Shown: positions 33,268-45,249 of the stretch, piece after piece
Position numbering within the stretch: the first letter of the stretch is position 1
How the letters are laid out: each line of letters starts with the position of its first letter
Assembly: GCF_030272615.1 (NCBI RefSeq)
Contig: NC_081407.1
Span: forward strand, 316,290,456 to 316,354,455
Length of the DNA: 64,000 nt
Direction of reading: 5' to 3'
Source of the DNA: Cryptomeria japonica
Taxonomy: Eukaryota > Streptophyta > Pinopsida > Cupressales > Cupressaceae
The notes under the pieces: model-generated
Told to the model about the DNA's origin: nothing
Databases searched by the model: none
What the model saw: the letters and a program-made list of their open reading frames with translations, nothing else
Position numbers and translations under genes: made by a program

Positions 33268-35183
33268 ATGGCTCAAACCCGATCACAGTCAAGGCAACGA
33301 GAAATAGAAAGGGAAGAAGAAGAAGAGGAAAATCTCAATGAATTTCAAGAAGCACTTGGAGGAAATGCAGATGACGAAAACCCAAGTACTCCCACTCCTG
33401 CAACAATAGAAAAGGCTCAGCATAACCCTCTCTTTAACAGACTTTTTGACGAAATACTCAGGAGCAATGCGGATGCTCACTTCTTAAGACTCGCTCAAGA
33501 AGGAGCAAAACTCCCTTCTGACTTTGATCTTGCCCAATTAAGACAAGCATCAGAAAGACAAATTCGTCATGAAGAGGAAAGAGGTAGAGATCCCATCAGA
33601 TATAACATTCCTCGAGATAACCCACCACCTCCTCCTCCAAATGAAATAGAAATGTTGCGGCAACAAGTCGAGAATCTCGCCCAACAACTTCATAGTGGTG
33701 TCAAGACTAACCAATTCTCACTCAATGACATCTGTCCCTATCCTTTTGATAGGGATCTTTACATGCCACCATTTCCACGAGGATTCGAAACACCCAAATT
33801 TGAAAAATATAGAGGAAAGGGAGATCCTCATGATCATGTCAGAGAATTTCATTCCGCTTGTCTTGAAGTGGCATATGAAGACACCTACCTAATGCACCTT
33901 TTCCCCAAAGCTTGGGAGGAACAACCACATCATGGTTTTCCCGACTACCAGGTGGCATTAGAACATTTGAGGAACTCATCCAGAAGTTCCTAGCTCATTA
34001 CTCTCATAACATTGAACGCGATGTTACCATGGCTGATCTGTGCAACACTAAACAAAAACCAGGTGAACTATTCTCAGTATTCCTGCAACGATGGTGCCAA
34101 ATGTCTAGCAGACGTTCTCTTCAGTTACCTGAACGAGAACTAGTGGAAATATTCATTTCCAACTTAAACGAAGAAATGGAATTTCACCTGGATGTCAAAG
34201 ACACAAACTCTTTTAATGATATGATCACCAAGGGTTTGAAATGTGAAAGGGCACTTATCAAGAAAGGACTCATCAAAATCTTTAATGAACCAAAAGATGG
34301 TCCTCGCCCACGCTTCAATAGTGATAAACCAAGCTTCTGGAATAAAAACAAGAATATCGTCAACGATGGGGTTGTGGATGCCAGGACTATCCAAAACGCA
34401 CAACCTGTGGTTCGGTTTGCAAGACAAAATCCTCCACCTCAAAACAACACAAATGTTCCTTCTAATCAAGGTCGCATCACATCTCACGATGAACCTAGAC
34501 CTCGTCAGCAAAAACAGAAACGCACATACACTCCCTTAGGGGAACCCATTGAAACAGTATTGCGATAACTCATTTCTCAAAATTTGGTCACTCTGCCTAA
34601 TCTATCAAACTATGAGCCTCAGGTCAAACCAGCATGGTGGAGAGATACTGAACACTGTGAATTCCATCAAGGGAGAGGACACAAGACAAGTAATTGTCAC
34701 TGATTGAAAGATCTCATTCAGGATCTTATTGATCGAGGAGAAATTGAAATTGAAGGACATGACCCAAAAACAACAAATAATGATCATCTGATGTTCAAAA
34801 ATCCACTTCCATCACAAGATCAAAGGGATCCTTCCACTTCCCGGCGAGGCACTAATACCACTGATTATACGTAGGCTGCGTATAATTACACTGTAAATCA
34901 TCTGTATGATGCCAATGAACAAGTTGCAACTATAACCTTCAAAAATCCCAACTCAAATTGCAATGTTGTTACGCGTCGCGGCAAAGTCACCATAAAGGAA
35001 GCTTCACAAGGCACCACCTCCATCCCAAAGTAGTACAATCTTGTGGAACAATTAGATAAAACGCCTGCGCTTATATCCATTTTAGAGCTTTTGCGCCTAT
35101 CACCCTCTCATAAAACTATCTTGGATCAAGCACTCTAAGAGGCGTCAGTCCCTGCAAATCTGAATACAGACCAATTTCAAGCC
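33268..35183 (+). pseudogene. gag: gag of element B
   Basis: ATG at 33268 gives MAQTRSQSRQ; the ORF reaches further upstream to 33163 but the element A parallel favours 33268. Acidic N-terminal part, then the gag core with DICPYPFDRDLYMPPFPRGF at about 33725 and the KFEKYRGKGDPHDHV segment. A frameshift near 33912 moves to the frame used by all later parts. WFSRLPGG at about 33930, FWNKNKN at about 34340 and the zinc-knuckle variant CEFHQGRGHKTSNC at about 34658-34700 follow. Stops at 34566 (TAA), 34701 (TGA), 34872 (TAG), 35031 (TAG) and 35136 (TAA) break the C-terminal half. At least the 34701 stop corresponds to CGA in element A, as expected for decay of methylated CpG. Confidence 0.88.
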
Positions 35184-36128
35184 ATGGTTGGAAGTCTAAA
35201 GTCATCACCTTGTCTCACTTTTTCCGAAAGTGACAACTCTTCCTTCCAACAACCACATAATGCCTCACTCCACATTGAAGGATTTATTAACCAGAATAGG
35301 ATCAAGCGAGTCTTGATCGATAATGGAGCAGGCCTAAATATTTGTACACTGCAGTTGGTCACAACATTGGGATATGCGGTAGAATCAGTGGATCCTCGTC
35401 AGAAGATCACAATCAAAGCCTATGACGATGCGGAGCGTTCATCCAAAGGAGTTGTGGTACTACCAATCCGAGTGGGCCCCGTGGTAAAGCACATCATTTG
35501 TCAAGTTCTGGACCTTCCTCTGCCATACAATCTATTATTAGGGAGACCTTGGATACATGCCATGCAAGCCGTTCCATCTACCTACCATCAATGTATCAAG
35601 TTCCCACATAATGGTGTAGAGATCACAATTCCGGGCGATGCAAATCCCTTTGCATTTTGCCATAATATCAGCCATCAACCAGAGATTACCGTTCCTAATA
35701 ATAGAGAAGCCATTTCCTCCACATCATATATAAGTCCCGCCTCTCTTGCCAGTTCAAACACCACTATACCGAAGCAAGAAAAGCTTAAGATAAAGATAGC
35801 AGAGGAAGGTCCTGGGGAATACAACTTGAGTCAACTCTTTTGTGTGGGACAAATGCCCACTTCTCCTAGAACTCATGGTAAACCACAGGAGGTACTCCAG
35901 CAACCACTAAACATACCAGCATGTGCTTTGACACCTTTCGTTCTTGGAAAGAGTCAAGAGGAAGAAACACAAGATGAGGACCTGGCAGAATGGATCTATA
36001 AAGATCCCATCACCACTGATAAACCACGAGTTACACTTCCTATAGAACAATATGGCAAAGGTCTCCTCATTATGCAAAGAATGGGGTATGATGGTCAAAG
36101 TGCTTTGGGATATTGCAAACAAGGATGA
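35184..36128 (+). pseudogene. protease and G-patch-like segment of element B
   Basis: Continues the gag frame. The protease signature is LIDNGAGLNICT at about 35315, then TIKAYDDAERSSKG and LLLGRPWIH. After a variable linker comes GLLIMQRMGYDGQSALG (about 36060-36110) followed by a TGA at 36126 and then HEPLLPEF and GLGF, which has the spacing of a G-patch (glycine-rich nucleic-acid-binding motif). G-patches at the end of protease are known in some retroviruses and in plant Ty3/gypsy elements. The TGA could come from CGA (Arg). Confidence 0.78.
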
Positions 36129-37640
36129 CATGAACCCCTGCTGCCGGAATTCAAGCCCAAAGGTAATACAGGCCTCGGCTTTGAAAAAGAGATCTTTCCT
36201 AAACTCAAGTTCAAAGGAAAACCCAGCAAACCATTTTGTCCACCTACTGCAAAGCGGGCACCTTTCATAATCAAAGCACCCTCAAGCACCATCTAAACTG
36301 CCCCATCAAGGCTCAAAAACCCAACACAGCCATCACCAATGCCACTCATCCCACCAAATGAACCAGTAATCCCATCAATAGTACCATTAGCAGCAGCAAC
36401 TGTGTCAGAACCCGCAACAACATGTATAGCACCAGCAGTTCCAGCAGAAGCAACTGAGTCAACACTGCCGATACTTCCTGTGCCAGATTCTTTTATCCCC
36501 ATCAAACTTCCTATAGCACCGATCACTACAAAGGTACATCAACCAATCACACCTGCAATGTTTAACTCAAAAGACATCCCAGTATGGTATAGCAATCAGA
36601 TGCTGGAAAGTGATTCAAAGACTGACTCACATGAATGGGAATTTGATTCGGTATAGCTTAATAGTTCAGATGAGGAAGACACATCACCACCTCCACCATG
36701 CAAAGACATCCCTGTTTATGGAGAAGCACAGATAAAGACCACTTGGGTTCCTGAACTGGAAACATCTTCCACAGACCCTACGTCTCATCCTACGCCTAAT
36801 TCTGATAGGGAGAGTACCATTAACGACCTTCACCATAACGTTTTAACCCTCACTGATGCATCTAATGCACTTAACCTAATCGATGAAGTAATGCCCATTA
36901 TCCACCCTGAACTCATCGAATGGAACCAGCCAAATCCCCCATGTCTTGACTTCTTCCAAAATGATGAGGCCATCATTGACTTTTTGGAATTAAGGGATAA
37001 CCTACCAAGCGGGGATCACAAAGCTCGATTCGCCATTGAACTTAATAGAACAACATACTTCGGGGCAGATGCCAAACCTTTCAGCTGCAAAAATATAACA
37101 CTAAAACATGGATCGTCCAGTGAAAACCACACTGTGGCACTGTTTGATCCAACAAAAGTAAAAAGAAAGAGCGTATCCAATGGTGAAAACCTCTCTGAGG
37201 TGCCTGAGGATGAAGGGTTTGACATTCTCCCTGATAGTACACAACAGGAACGATCAACAATTCTCATCGAGGAAACCAAAGAGTACAATGTGGGGACTCC
37301 TAAAAATCCTCATATCATACATCAGGCATCTCTTCTCACTCCAGAGGAACAGCCTAAATTTATAGAGTTCTTCCAGAAGCGTCAGATCAACTTCGCATGG
37401 TCATATGCAGACATGCCTGGGCTTGATCCTGATTTAGTCATGCATCACCTCACCGTCGCAGAAGGAGCCAAACCTGTCAAGCAGAAGCTTCGTAAGATGC
37501 ATTCCCAGATTGCAGTGCTAGTCAAAACAGAACTCAAGAAACTCCTAGATGTTGGTTTCATTAGACCAATTGATTATGTAGAATGGATATCCAACATTGT
37601 TCCTGTCGGCAAACCAAAAGGGGGCATCCGCATTTGTACT
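36129..37640 (+). pseudogene. protease-RT linker and RT start of element B
   Basis: Same frame as gag-protease, with stops at about 36294 and 36654 (TAG). 36300-36530 encodes a stretch rich in Pro, Ala, Ile and Thr that looks like a flexible linker. From 36891 the frame is open: MPIIHPELIEWNQP, then FAWSYADMPGLDPDLVMHHL, the conserved entry to Tat RT, at about 37390-37445. It is lost at about 37640 where RICT should continue into the RDLNKACPKDD motif. Confidence 0.82.
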
Positions 37641-40557
37641 TTACTTCAGAGATCTGAATAAGGCATGTCCTAAGGATGACTTCCCCCTACCAAATATCGA
37701 CATCATAGTGGATCTGACAACAGGACATGCCATGCTTTCACTCATGGATGGCTTTTCAGGATACAATCAAATAAAGATCGCACCAAAGGACCAACATAAG
37801 ACAACCTTCACATGTCCATGGGGCACATATTGCTGGAATGTAATGCCCTTCGGTCTAAAGAATGCAGGAGCCACCTATCAAAGAGCAATGACCACCATCT
37901 TCCATGACATGATGCATACCATGATGGAAGATTATGTTGATGACTTACTAGCAAAATCACTCACCAGAGAAGGGCATCTCCACATCTTAGATAAAATCTT
38001 TGATAGACTAGAACAATACCATGTTCGACTCAACCCAAAGAAATGTGTCTTTGGAGTGACCTCCGGGAAGCTTCTAGGATACATTGTCTCAAGCAAAGGT
38101 ATTGAGGTCGACCCAGCAAAGGTAAAAGCAATCATGGACATGCCACCACCAAAGAATATCAGTCAGCTAAGGACATTACAAGGGCGACTTCAATCCATCC
38201 GAAGATTCATTGCACAATTGGCTGATAAGTGTCACCCATTCACACATCTGCTACACAAGAACATCTGCTTTCACTGGGACGCCCGATGCCAACAAGCATT
38301 TCAGACACTTAAAGACTATCTCATGAATCCACCATTGCTAATGCCACCAGATCCAAGTAGACCATTTTTACTCTATATCTCGGCAACAAGTACAACATTA
38401 GGTGTATTACTGGCACAACATAATGCAGAAGGAAAAGAGTGTGCTGTTTACCACATCTCTCGCACACTGGTCGGCTATGAACTCAATTACACCCCTATTG
38501 AGCGAGCTTGCCTAGCAGTAATCTTAGCAGCCACTAAACTGAGGTACTATCTCTTAACACACAAGGTACAACTCATTGCAAAGATTGATCCACTCAAGTA
38601 TTTACTCAGCAAAGCAGCATTGACAGGCCGCTTGGCCAAATGGGTGATGATTCTAAGTGAATTTGACATCGAGTATGTAAACCGTAAAGCTATCAAAGGT
38701 CAGGTTATTGCAGATCAGTTGGCCGATGCACCACTCATAGGCAATCATCCTCTTATTTCCAATTTTCCAGATGAGGAGATATTCATGATCACAACAACAC
38801 AACCATGGAAACTATATTTTGATGGTTTATACACTAGGCACGGCTCGGGGGCAGGCTTTCTGTTTATCACACCTCAGGGTGATAGCATCCCGAAGTCTTA
38901 CAGGCTCACATTTCCATGCACAAACAACATAGCAGAGTATGAGGCCTTGATCACAGGACTCAGGTTAGCCATCCAATGGAAATTACAAGAACTGCAAGTA
39001 TATGGTGATTCCCAACTAGTCATTCGACAAGCAACTGATGAATATCAGACCAAAGATGATAAACTCATGCAATATAAGCAAATGGTGGACACTCTAAAGA
39101 CATCATTTACTACTATCACTTTTGAGCAGATACCAAGAGATCAGAATCGAGTTGCTGACGCTATGGCTACCATCGCATCTCTCCTAGATCTTCCACAAAA
39201 TTCAACACGTTATGAGTTCTTGGTCGAACAGCTTTGGATCCCCGCTTATGATATCCCTGAATCCGAGATGATATGTCACCTTGTCGGTTCTGAATCCCCA
39301 TGGTACGGTGAGTTCTACACCTATCTCCGCGATCACACCCTTCCTCCCAACCAATCAAATAACCAACGTAAAACCTTCATTCGCCAAACTGCTCGATATA
39401 CCATTATTGCCGAAACCCTATACCGACGTGGTCTTGATGGTACTCTCCTTCGATGTCTGGAACAAGGTGAGATAACAAAGGCTTTGGAAGAGGTACATGA
39501 AGGAATTTGTGGGACTCATTCAAGTGGTCCATCACTCTCCAAGAAACTCCTGCGAGCTAGATATTATTGGCCATCTATGGAAAAGGATTCCTACTACTTT
39601 GTCAGAAAATGCAAGAAATGTCAAGTTCATGGCGACCTGATACATGCACCAGCTCAGGAACTGCAACCAATCACGACACCATGGCCTTTCTATCAATGGG
39701 GCCTTGACCTTGTGGGTAAGATTCATCCATCTTCATCTAATGGCCATAAATTCATTATTACCGCCACTGAATATTTCACAAAGTGGATCGAAGCTGTTCC
39801 ACTTACCCAAGTCACCGGCAAGCAGATCGCCTCATTCATCCTCAACTACATCATCTGCCGGTATGGTGTACCCATGTCCATCATCACAGATAACGGTCTT
39901 CCTTTCAAAAATCAGGATGTCCGTGAACTTTGTGAGAAATTTCACATCCAACATCGCTTTTCCACCCCCTATTACCCACAAGGCAATGGTCAGGCCGAAG
40001 CATCCAATAAAAACATATTGAGGATCCTAAAGAAGACAGTCAATGATGCCGGTCGTGATTGGCATGTTCAACTAAATCCAGCACTACGGGCATATCGAAC
40101 TAGCATTCGAACCCCTACAGGTGCAACTCCTTATTCGTTGGTCTATGGTGCAGAAGCTATCTTACCTATTGAAGTCGAGATCCCATCACTACGGGTTTCC
40201 TTGCACAATCTCATCGATGATGAAGCATACAGAGTATCCCGTCTTCAAGACTTGGAGCTACTTGATGAGAAACGACAAGCTGCATACAATCACCTCAAAG
40301 CCTATCAGCAGCGCATGAGCAGAAGCTACAATCACCGAGTTAGACCTCGTACATTTGAGGTAGGTGATCTTGTTCTTCAAGAGAATCCTTGCAACCAACC
40401 AAACAGAGAACATCAGGGCAAGTTTGAATCAAACTGGCTAGGCCCATATGTTGTCACTGCTGTGTTCGGGTCTGGGGCATATCAGTTGGCTACATCAGAA
40501 GGAGAACTGCTCGCAGATCCAATTAACAACATGCACCTCAAACGGTTTTATACCTAA
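37640..40557 (+). CDS. pol: RT-RNaseH-aRNaseH-integrase of element B (one frameshift from gag)
   Basis: Open through about 970 residues. RT: FRDLNKACPKDDFPLP (about 37650), WNVMPFGLKNAGATYQ (about 37835), YVDDLLAKS (about 37930). RNase H 1 has LYISATSTTLG near 38370 without the first catalytic Asp. Second RNase H has YFDGLYT (about 38815), AEYEAL (about 38935), YGDSQLV (about 39000) and RVADAMA (about 39150), complete D-E-D-D. Integrase: HHCC finger at 39495-39640, GLDLVG (about 39700), TDNGLPF (about 39888), GQAEAS (E near 39998). It ends NNMHLKRFYT with no chromodomain. A one- or two-base indel at about 37640 separates it from the upstream frame. It is the best-preserved gypsy pol in the window. 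Confidence 0.92.
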
Positions 40558-40647
40558 GCTGAACAAAGTATCAGGCTCCCCTGCATACCAGAAAATACCA
40601 AAAACATTCAGAAAAATGTCCTGAAGAAAATACAAAAACATTCAAAA

Positions 40648-40733
40648 AAGTAAAGAAAAATCATGCATCCAAACGGTGAACAACCACTCCGGTGGCACCT
40701 TGGATAAGTACGATGGTGAAAACCTAGAAAACA
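40648..40733 (+). promoter_or_regulatory. conserved post-pol hairpin block (element B)
   Basis: Same block as 23232-23317: CAAAAAAGTAAAGAAAAAT, GGTGAACAA, the hairpin CCAC-TCCG-GTGG (40684-40695), CACCTTGGATAAGTAC and ATGGTGAAAACC. The loop change TTCG to TCCG keeps the UNCG consensus. Confidence 0.65.
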
Positions 40734-42190
40734 TGCAACACTCATAAAGGCTATGGCTCCATTGTCTTTCAGACTTGTTGCGATCACATCTACTTCATAC
40801 ATACATCCATCCATCCATCAACCATGGCGTTTTATTTCTCTGCAATTATGATAGTACTCCATACATCTTGCATCCCGCTTTTTCATAGTCATGTCTAAAA
40901 CTGGGGGCAATGCCTTTAACCTATTGATGAAAGTGGATTCTACATTATCTTATGATTCATTAAGTTCTTCATTCAAACAATCATCAAAAATCCAAAAACA
41001 TTCAAAAATATCTCGCAAAAATACCAAAAACATTCAAAACAATTCAAAATCCAAAAACATCAACAAAACCATTGAAAAATCACACAAAAACATGGCAACA
41101 CCTTGTACATATCATCCATGTAGATACCAAAACAAACATTCACAAAATACTCACACAATGACCATTTACCAATCAAACCACACAATCAACATCAACACTC
41201 AAAACTGTCTTCAACAAGGATGCATCCTTCCTTACCAAAACAAAGACAAAAAGTGACATTTTCTTTGACAAGAAAATTATGTTAAGCTATCAAATACTTG
41301 GTTGATTTGTGAGTACAATCATTCGTTTATCTGTATCGGGATCTTTCAGCATTGTTTTGTATCATTTGCGCATTATTTCCGATGAAGTTCTAGGGCATGT
41401 ACTAATGGTATCTACGTGGGAAGTTCACCAACCTATGTGATCTTATGCCAAATGCAGTCATAGATCACTACGGCTTGTTGACTACAGCGTATACCTCGAC
41501 CATATGAGCATGAACCATTACCAAGGATCCATATTCTTTATTCTTTATGTATATACTGTTTGTTTGCATGTACAATGCTTTTTCTTTGGTTCCTCCTACC
41601 TCATCCAAACTGGATAAAGGTTTTATCTCTTATTACAGTATGCACTTGTCTCAGGATATGATCAGCCTAAGATCAAGGAGGACGATCCAAGTCATGCATG
41701 AAAGGAGATAATCCTTGCCTATTCCGCAAGCAATACTCAGGTCAACTTGATCCATTATATCAAGTTGCTTGTATTAACTTGCTATATCAAAATCCATGTA
41801 AGAAATACTCTGGTCATCTTGAATCTATATGTCAAGTTGCTTGTATTTTCTTACAACATTTTAAATCTCAATGATGAAAAATAAAGCACCATGGATCGTC
41901 ATTCCATCTCATCTGTATATATTGCATTTCGTTGCATTCCACCCATCCATACATTCATAATAGCTGCATATCATGCATACATAGTCATAATAATGCATAC
42001 TCTATTTTACTCATCTTCTTCCATAGGACTCGGTCCTAGTCCTCCATATCTTCTATCTAACATCAAATCCCCCCTCACCCTCCCTATCTTGATCATCAAC
42101 ATCATCCTAATCCCTTCATCGCTTCCCATCCTCACTCATCCACAAAATTAAGCTAGTTACTCTGTCTACACAGATACATTGACTCCCACA
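40734..42190 (+). other. 3' non-coding region of element B
   Basis: No gene seen. 40980-41090 is rich in AAAAACATTCAAAA words. Short ORFs have no recognisable motif. There is no trace of the antisense PMD gene present in element A. Confidence 0.55.
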
Positions 42191-42199
42191 CACCTAGAC

Positions 42200-42580
42200 T
42201 ATCAACAGATACTCTGATCAAGTATCTTCGGGTCTCAACAGGTAATCGATTATGGTAATCCTAGACTACATCAGGCATTTATCATAATGACCTAGTCTCA
42301 ACGGGGCTGCCATGATTCCCCACAACCATCCATCACACGCACACACTATCAATTGATCAACCAATCAAACACAATCCAATAGACAATTACATCAATTGTC
42401 TACGTCTCAACGAGTATTTTGCTTCATATACCTTGACTTCATCGGGCAATTACATCAATTGTCTAAGTCACATCAGGTCACTTTGATTCACTTACTCAGA
42501 CTTTATCATGTCCAAGCGACCAACTGACATCAACTGTCACGCTTTGACTTGACCGGGGCAATTAAACCGATTGCACCAGA
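42200..42580 (+). repeat. array of short inverted repeats (element B 3' region)
   Basis: Inverted repeats with short loops separated by linkers of the type ACTTCATCGGG or TCTCAACGGG: AGATACT/AGTATCT (42207-42227), TAATCGATTA (about 42243), TAGACAATT/AATTGTCTA (42380-42402), CAATT/AATTG (42447-42461), GCAAT/ATTGC (about 42558-42574). The stems differ but remain complementary. Confidence 0.55.
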
Positions 42581-42771
42581 TTGTCCAACCAATTTTGATC
42601 AATTGTATAGCATCAATCCAAACCCCACACTACATCTGCTATGTATCTCTTGCATGACCTCAGGGTACCCACTGGCTTGTTGTTTCTTCATATTCACTCC
42701 ATTTTCTCCCATTCTTTCATCATTAGTTCTAATTTCTTCTATTCTACCTCCCCTCCACTTTTCATTCTTTT

Positions 42772-42820
42772 TCGAGAGATCGCCCGATTTTTCAAAAAAA
42801 AAATTCGGCCCATCTCTCGA
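42772..42820 (+). promoter_or_regulatory. pre-PPT hairpin of element B
   Basis: TCGAGAGAT (42772-42780) pairs with ATCTCTCGA (42812-42820), with an inner CCGA/TCGG stem, followed by GGGGGCACATCA. Counterpart of 27752-27796. Confidence 0.65.
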
Positions 42821-42916
42821 GGGGGCACATCACCCATTAAATTTACATTTTATGGGGCATTTCTTCACACCTATTTTTCTTTCTTTGAAACGACGCGATA
42901 AACCGCACCGTCTCAA

Positions 42917-42929
42917 AGAGGGGCAAATG
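42917..42929 (+). promoter_or_regulatory. polypurine tract of element B
   Basis: AAAGAGGGGCAAA directly before the 3' LTR, nearly identical to that of element A, within a conserved context (CCGCA..GTCTCAAAG). Confidence 0.88.
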
Positions 42930-44809
42930 TAGTCACATAAATCTGTCCACTTAATTAAATGAATACTTAGTATTTATTTGATTATTTAACCATCAATTAA
43001 TGAATTAATTAAATTAATATTTAATTAATTCATCTTAACCCTCTTCTCCTATTAATTAAATAAATTATTCAATTTATTTGATTTAATTCACTTAACCAAA
43101 TTCAGACCATTAATTAAATAAATAAATCATATTTGTTTAATTAAATCTTCTCTCACATTTAAATAAATTAATATTTATTTAAATCCCCTAATATCCCACC
43201 TCTCACATTTAAATAAATTAACATTTATTTAAATCACCTTTATCCTCTACCCACTTGTATTTTCCTACAAATGCAAGTTGCACAATTATTTTAAATAAAT
43301 AATTTATTTAAATCACCTTTATCCTCCACCCACTTGTATTTTCCTACAAAAGCAAGTTGCACAATTATTTTAAATAAATAATTTATTTAAATCACCTTTA
43401 TCTTCTACCCACTTGTATTTTCCTACAAAAGCAAGTTGCACAACTATTTTAAATAAATTATTTATTTAAAATCCTATTTATCCTCACCCACTTGAAACTT
43501 TTAATGGTTTCCCTTAAAGTATTCAAACTTGATGGCTTTAAAGTCTTCAAACTTGATGGCTTCCTTCTATAGTCTTCTTAAGACTTTAATGGTTTTCCTT
43601 AAAGTCTTCAAGCCTTTAATGGTTTCCCTCAAAGTCTTCAAGCATTTTAATGCTTTATCTTTCTTTTTCTCATTTAAATAAATTAATATTTATTTGAATA
43701 TTTATCCAAATGCAAATTACACCATTTAATTGAAATAAATGATTTTATTTTAATTGAAAATACCAAAATTTCTCCCACTTGCATTTTCCTACAAAATCCA
43801 CTTGCATGCCTAAACCCCTTCTAGAATTTTCTAATCACTTCTAAATAACCTAACCCCTTCTCTAAACTTTGTCACATTCCTAAGCAAAAGGGAAGTCACT
43901 TCTCAAACCCTCAAAGTCTTTGATAACCATTAAAGGCTTTCAACCTTCAACCACTAAATGGCTCAAAGTCTTTGATAACCATTGAAGGCTTTCAACCTTC
44001 AACCACTTAATCCCCAAAGTCTCCAATAACCATTAATGGTTACCTCAAACCCTCCCACATGGTTAAAACATTTGTTTTGACTCAACCTCTACCCAACCCA
44101 AAGATCTCATCAGGCCATTAATGCTTTGACCATGATTATCTCTTAAACATTTGCACAAAGGTTTATCCTTGGATTAACTCTTAATCCAGTGGGTGATCTT
44201 AATTTGGACTTGACCCTTAGCCTCTAGATAACCATGAGGTCTTCTCAAGCCTTTAATGCCTCCAACCTCTTCTCTCAACCCAATCCTATGTTGACACTTG
44301 TCACCATTTTATTGGTGCCAATTGTGCACATGGATCCCCAACTTTCAAACTTGGCCCTTGATTAAACCATTCAATCTTAACCCTTCATTTCCCCATTTCT
44401 TCTATAAATAGAACCCTTCTCCTCAAGCAAAGGAGGAAGCATTAGAGTATTGTTGTTATACTGGCATTAGCATAGAGCTTTCTCATAGCATCACTATCTA
44501 CACTTGCATAGCATTTTGCTTATCATATTCAACTATCTTGAATCTCCATATGACATCCATGGCTAGTGCTAAAAGCTGAGAGCTACACTCATTTGGGACT
44601 TGGAGAGGAGAGGAACAAGGGAGGAGAAACTATGAGCATCTTGATTAGCTATTTTATTCTATGTTTATATGCTTTCTATTTCATACTTAATATCTCTCTT
44701 GATATGTCTGTTTAGGATAATCTTTTGTTGCTAACACTAACGTTTGTTTCTTGTACTCTTGTGTGTGTTGCCATCAAACAGATTTTCTAATCCTTTTTGC
44801 AGAGCATCA
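42930..44809 (+). repeat. 3' LTR of element B
   Basis: 1880 bp, same ends as 28705-30561. Carries an extra ~24-bp tandem copy of TTAAAGTCTTCAAACTTGAT near 43540. Confidence 0.93.
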
Positions 44810-44814
44810 CTAAT
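44810..44814. repeat. target-site duplication of element B, right
   Basis: CTAAT, partner of 28700-28704. Confidence 0.9.
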
Positions 44815-44863
44815 ATATTTTTATATTGTTGAATTATTATATTATCATCAATATTAATAATAT

Positions 44864-44979
44864 AATAGTGGTGCACACATGTTCCAATAGTGGTGCACAA
44901 ATGTTACAATAGTGGTGCACACATGTTCTAATTGTGGTGCACAAATGGAGCAAATGTTCCAATATCGGTGCACAAATGG
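44864..44979. repeat. 22-bp minisatellite AATAGTGGTGCACACATGTT
   Basis: About five imperfect tandem copies between elements B and C, each with the palindrome GTGCAC. Confidence 0.8.
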
Positions 44980-45068
44980 GCCAATTAATTACAAAAAATG
45001 ATCAACTATTGGTATAAAACAAATTTATTAATGGTGTTTTCACTATGACGGCTATTGGGGGGTCAACA

Positions 45069-45210
45069 TGACAACCCTCCTTTATCACTTTTGGATTTAA
45101 AATACAAACTCTATTATATTTTTGGATAAGCTATTTAAATGATTGAATGAATATTATAAAAAGATAAAATAATAAAACACACACACACACAAGGAAAATA
45201 TACATTTTTC

Positions 45211-45249
<39 letters not shown>

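Larger units (their letters stand above)
28705..44809 (+). mobile_element. element B: Ty3/gypsy, Tat type
   Basis: Complete insertion with LTRs 28705-30561 (1857 bp) and 42930-44809 (1880 bp) and a perfect TSD CTAAT at 28700-28704 and 44810-44814. The size difference is mainly a tandem duplication of about 24 bp in the right LTR near 43540. LTRs differ at roughly 20 positions by eye. Order: LTR, PBS, 2.7-kb leader, gag-protease-G-patch-like, RT, RNase H, second RNase H, integrase, 2.4-kb 3' region, PPT, LTR. No antisense PMD gene. It is a relative of element A with unrelated LTRs. Confidence 0.93.
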
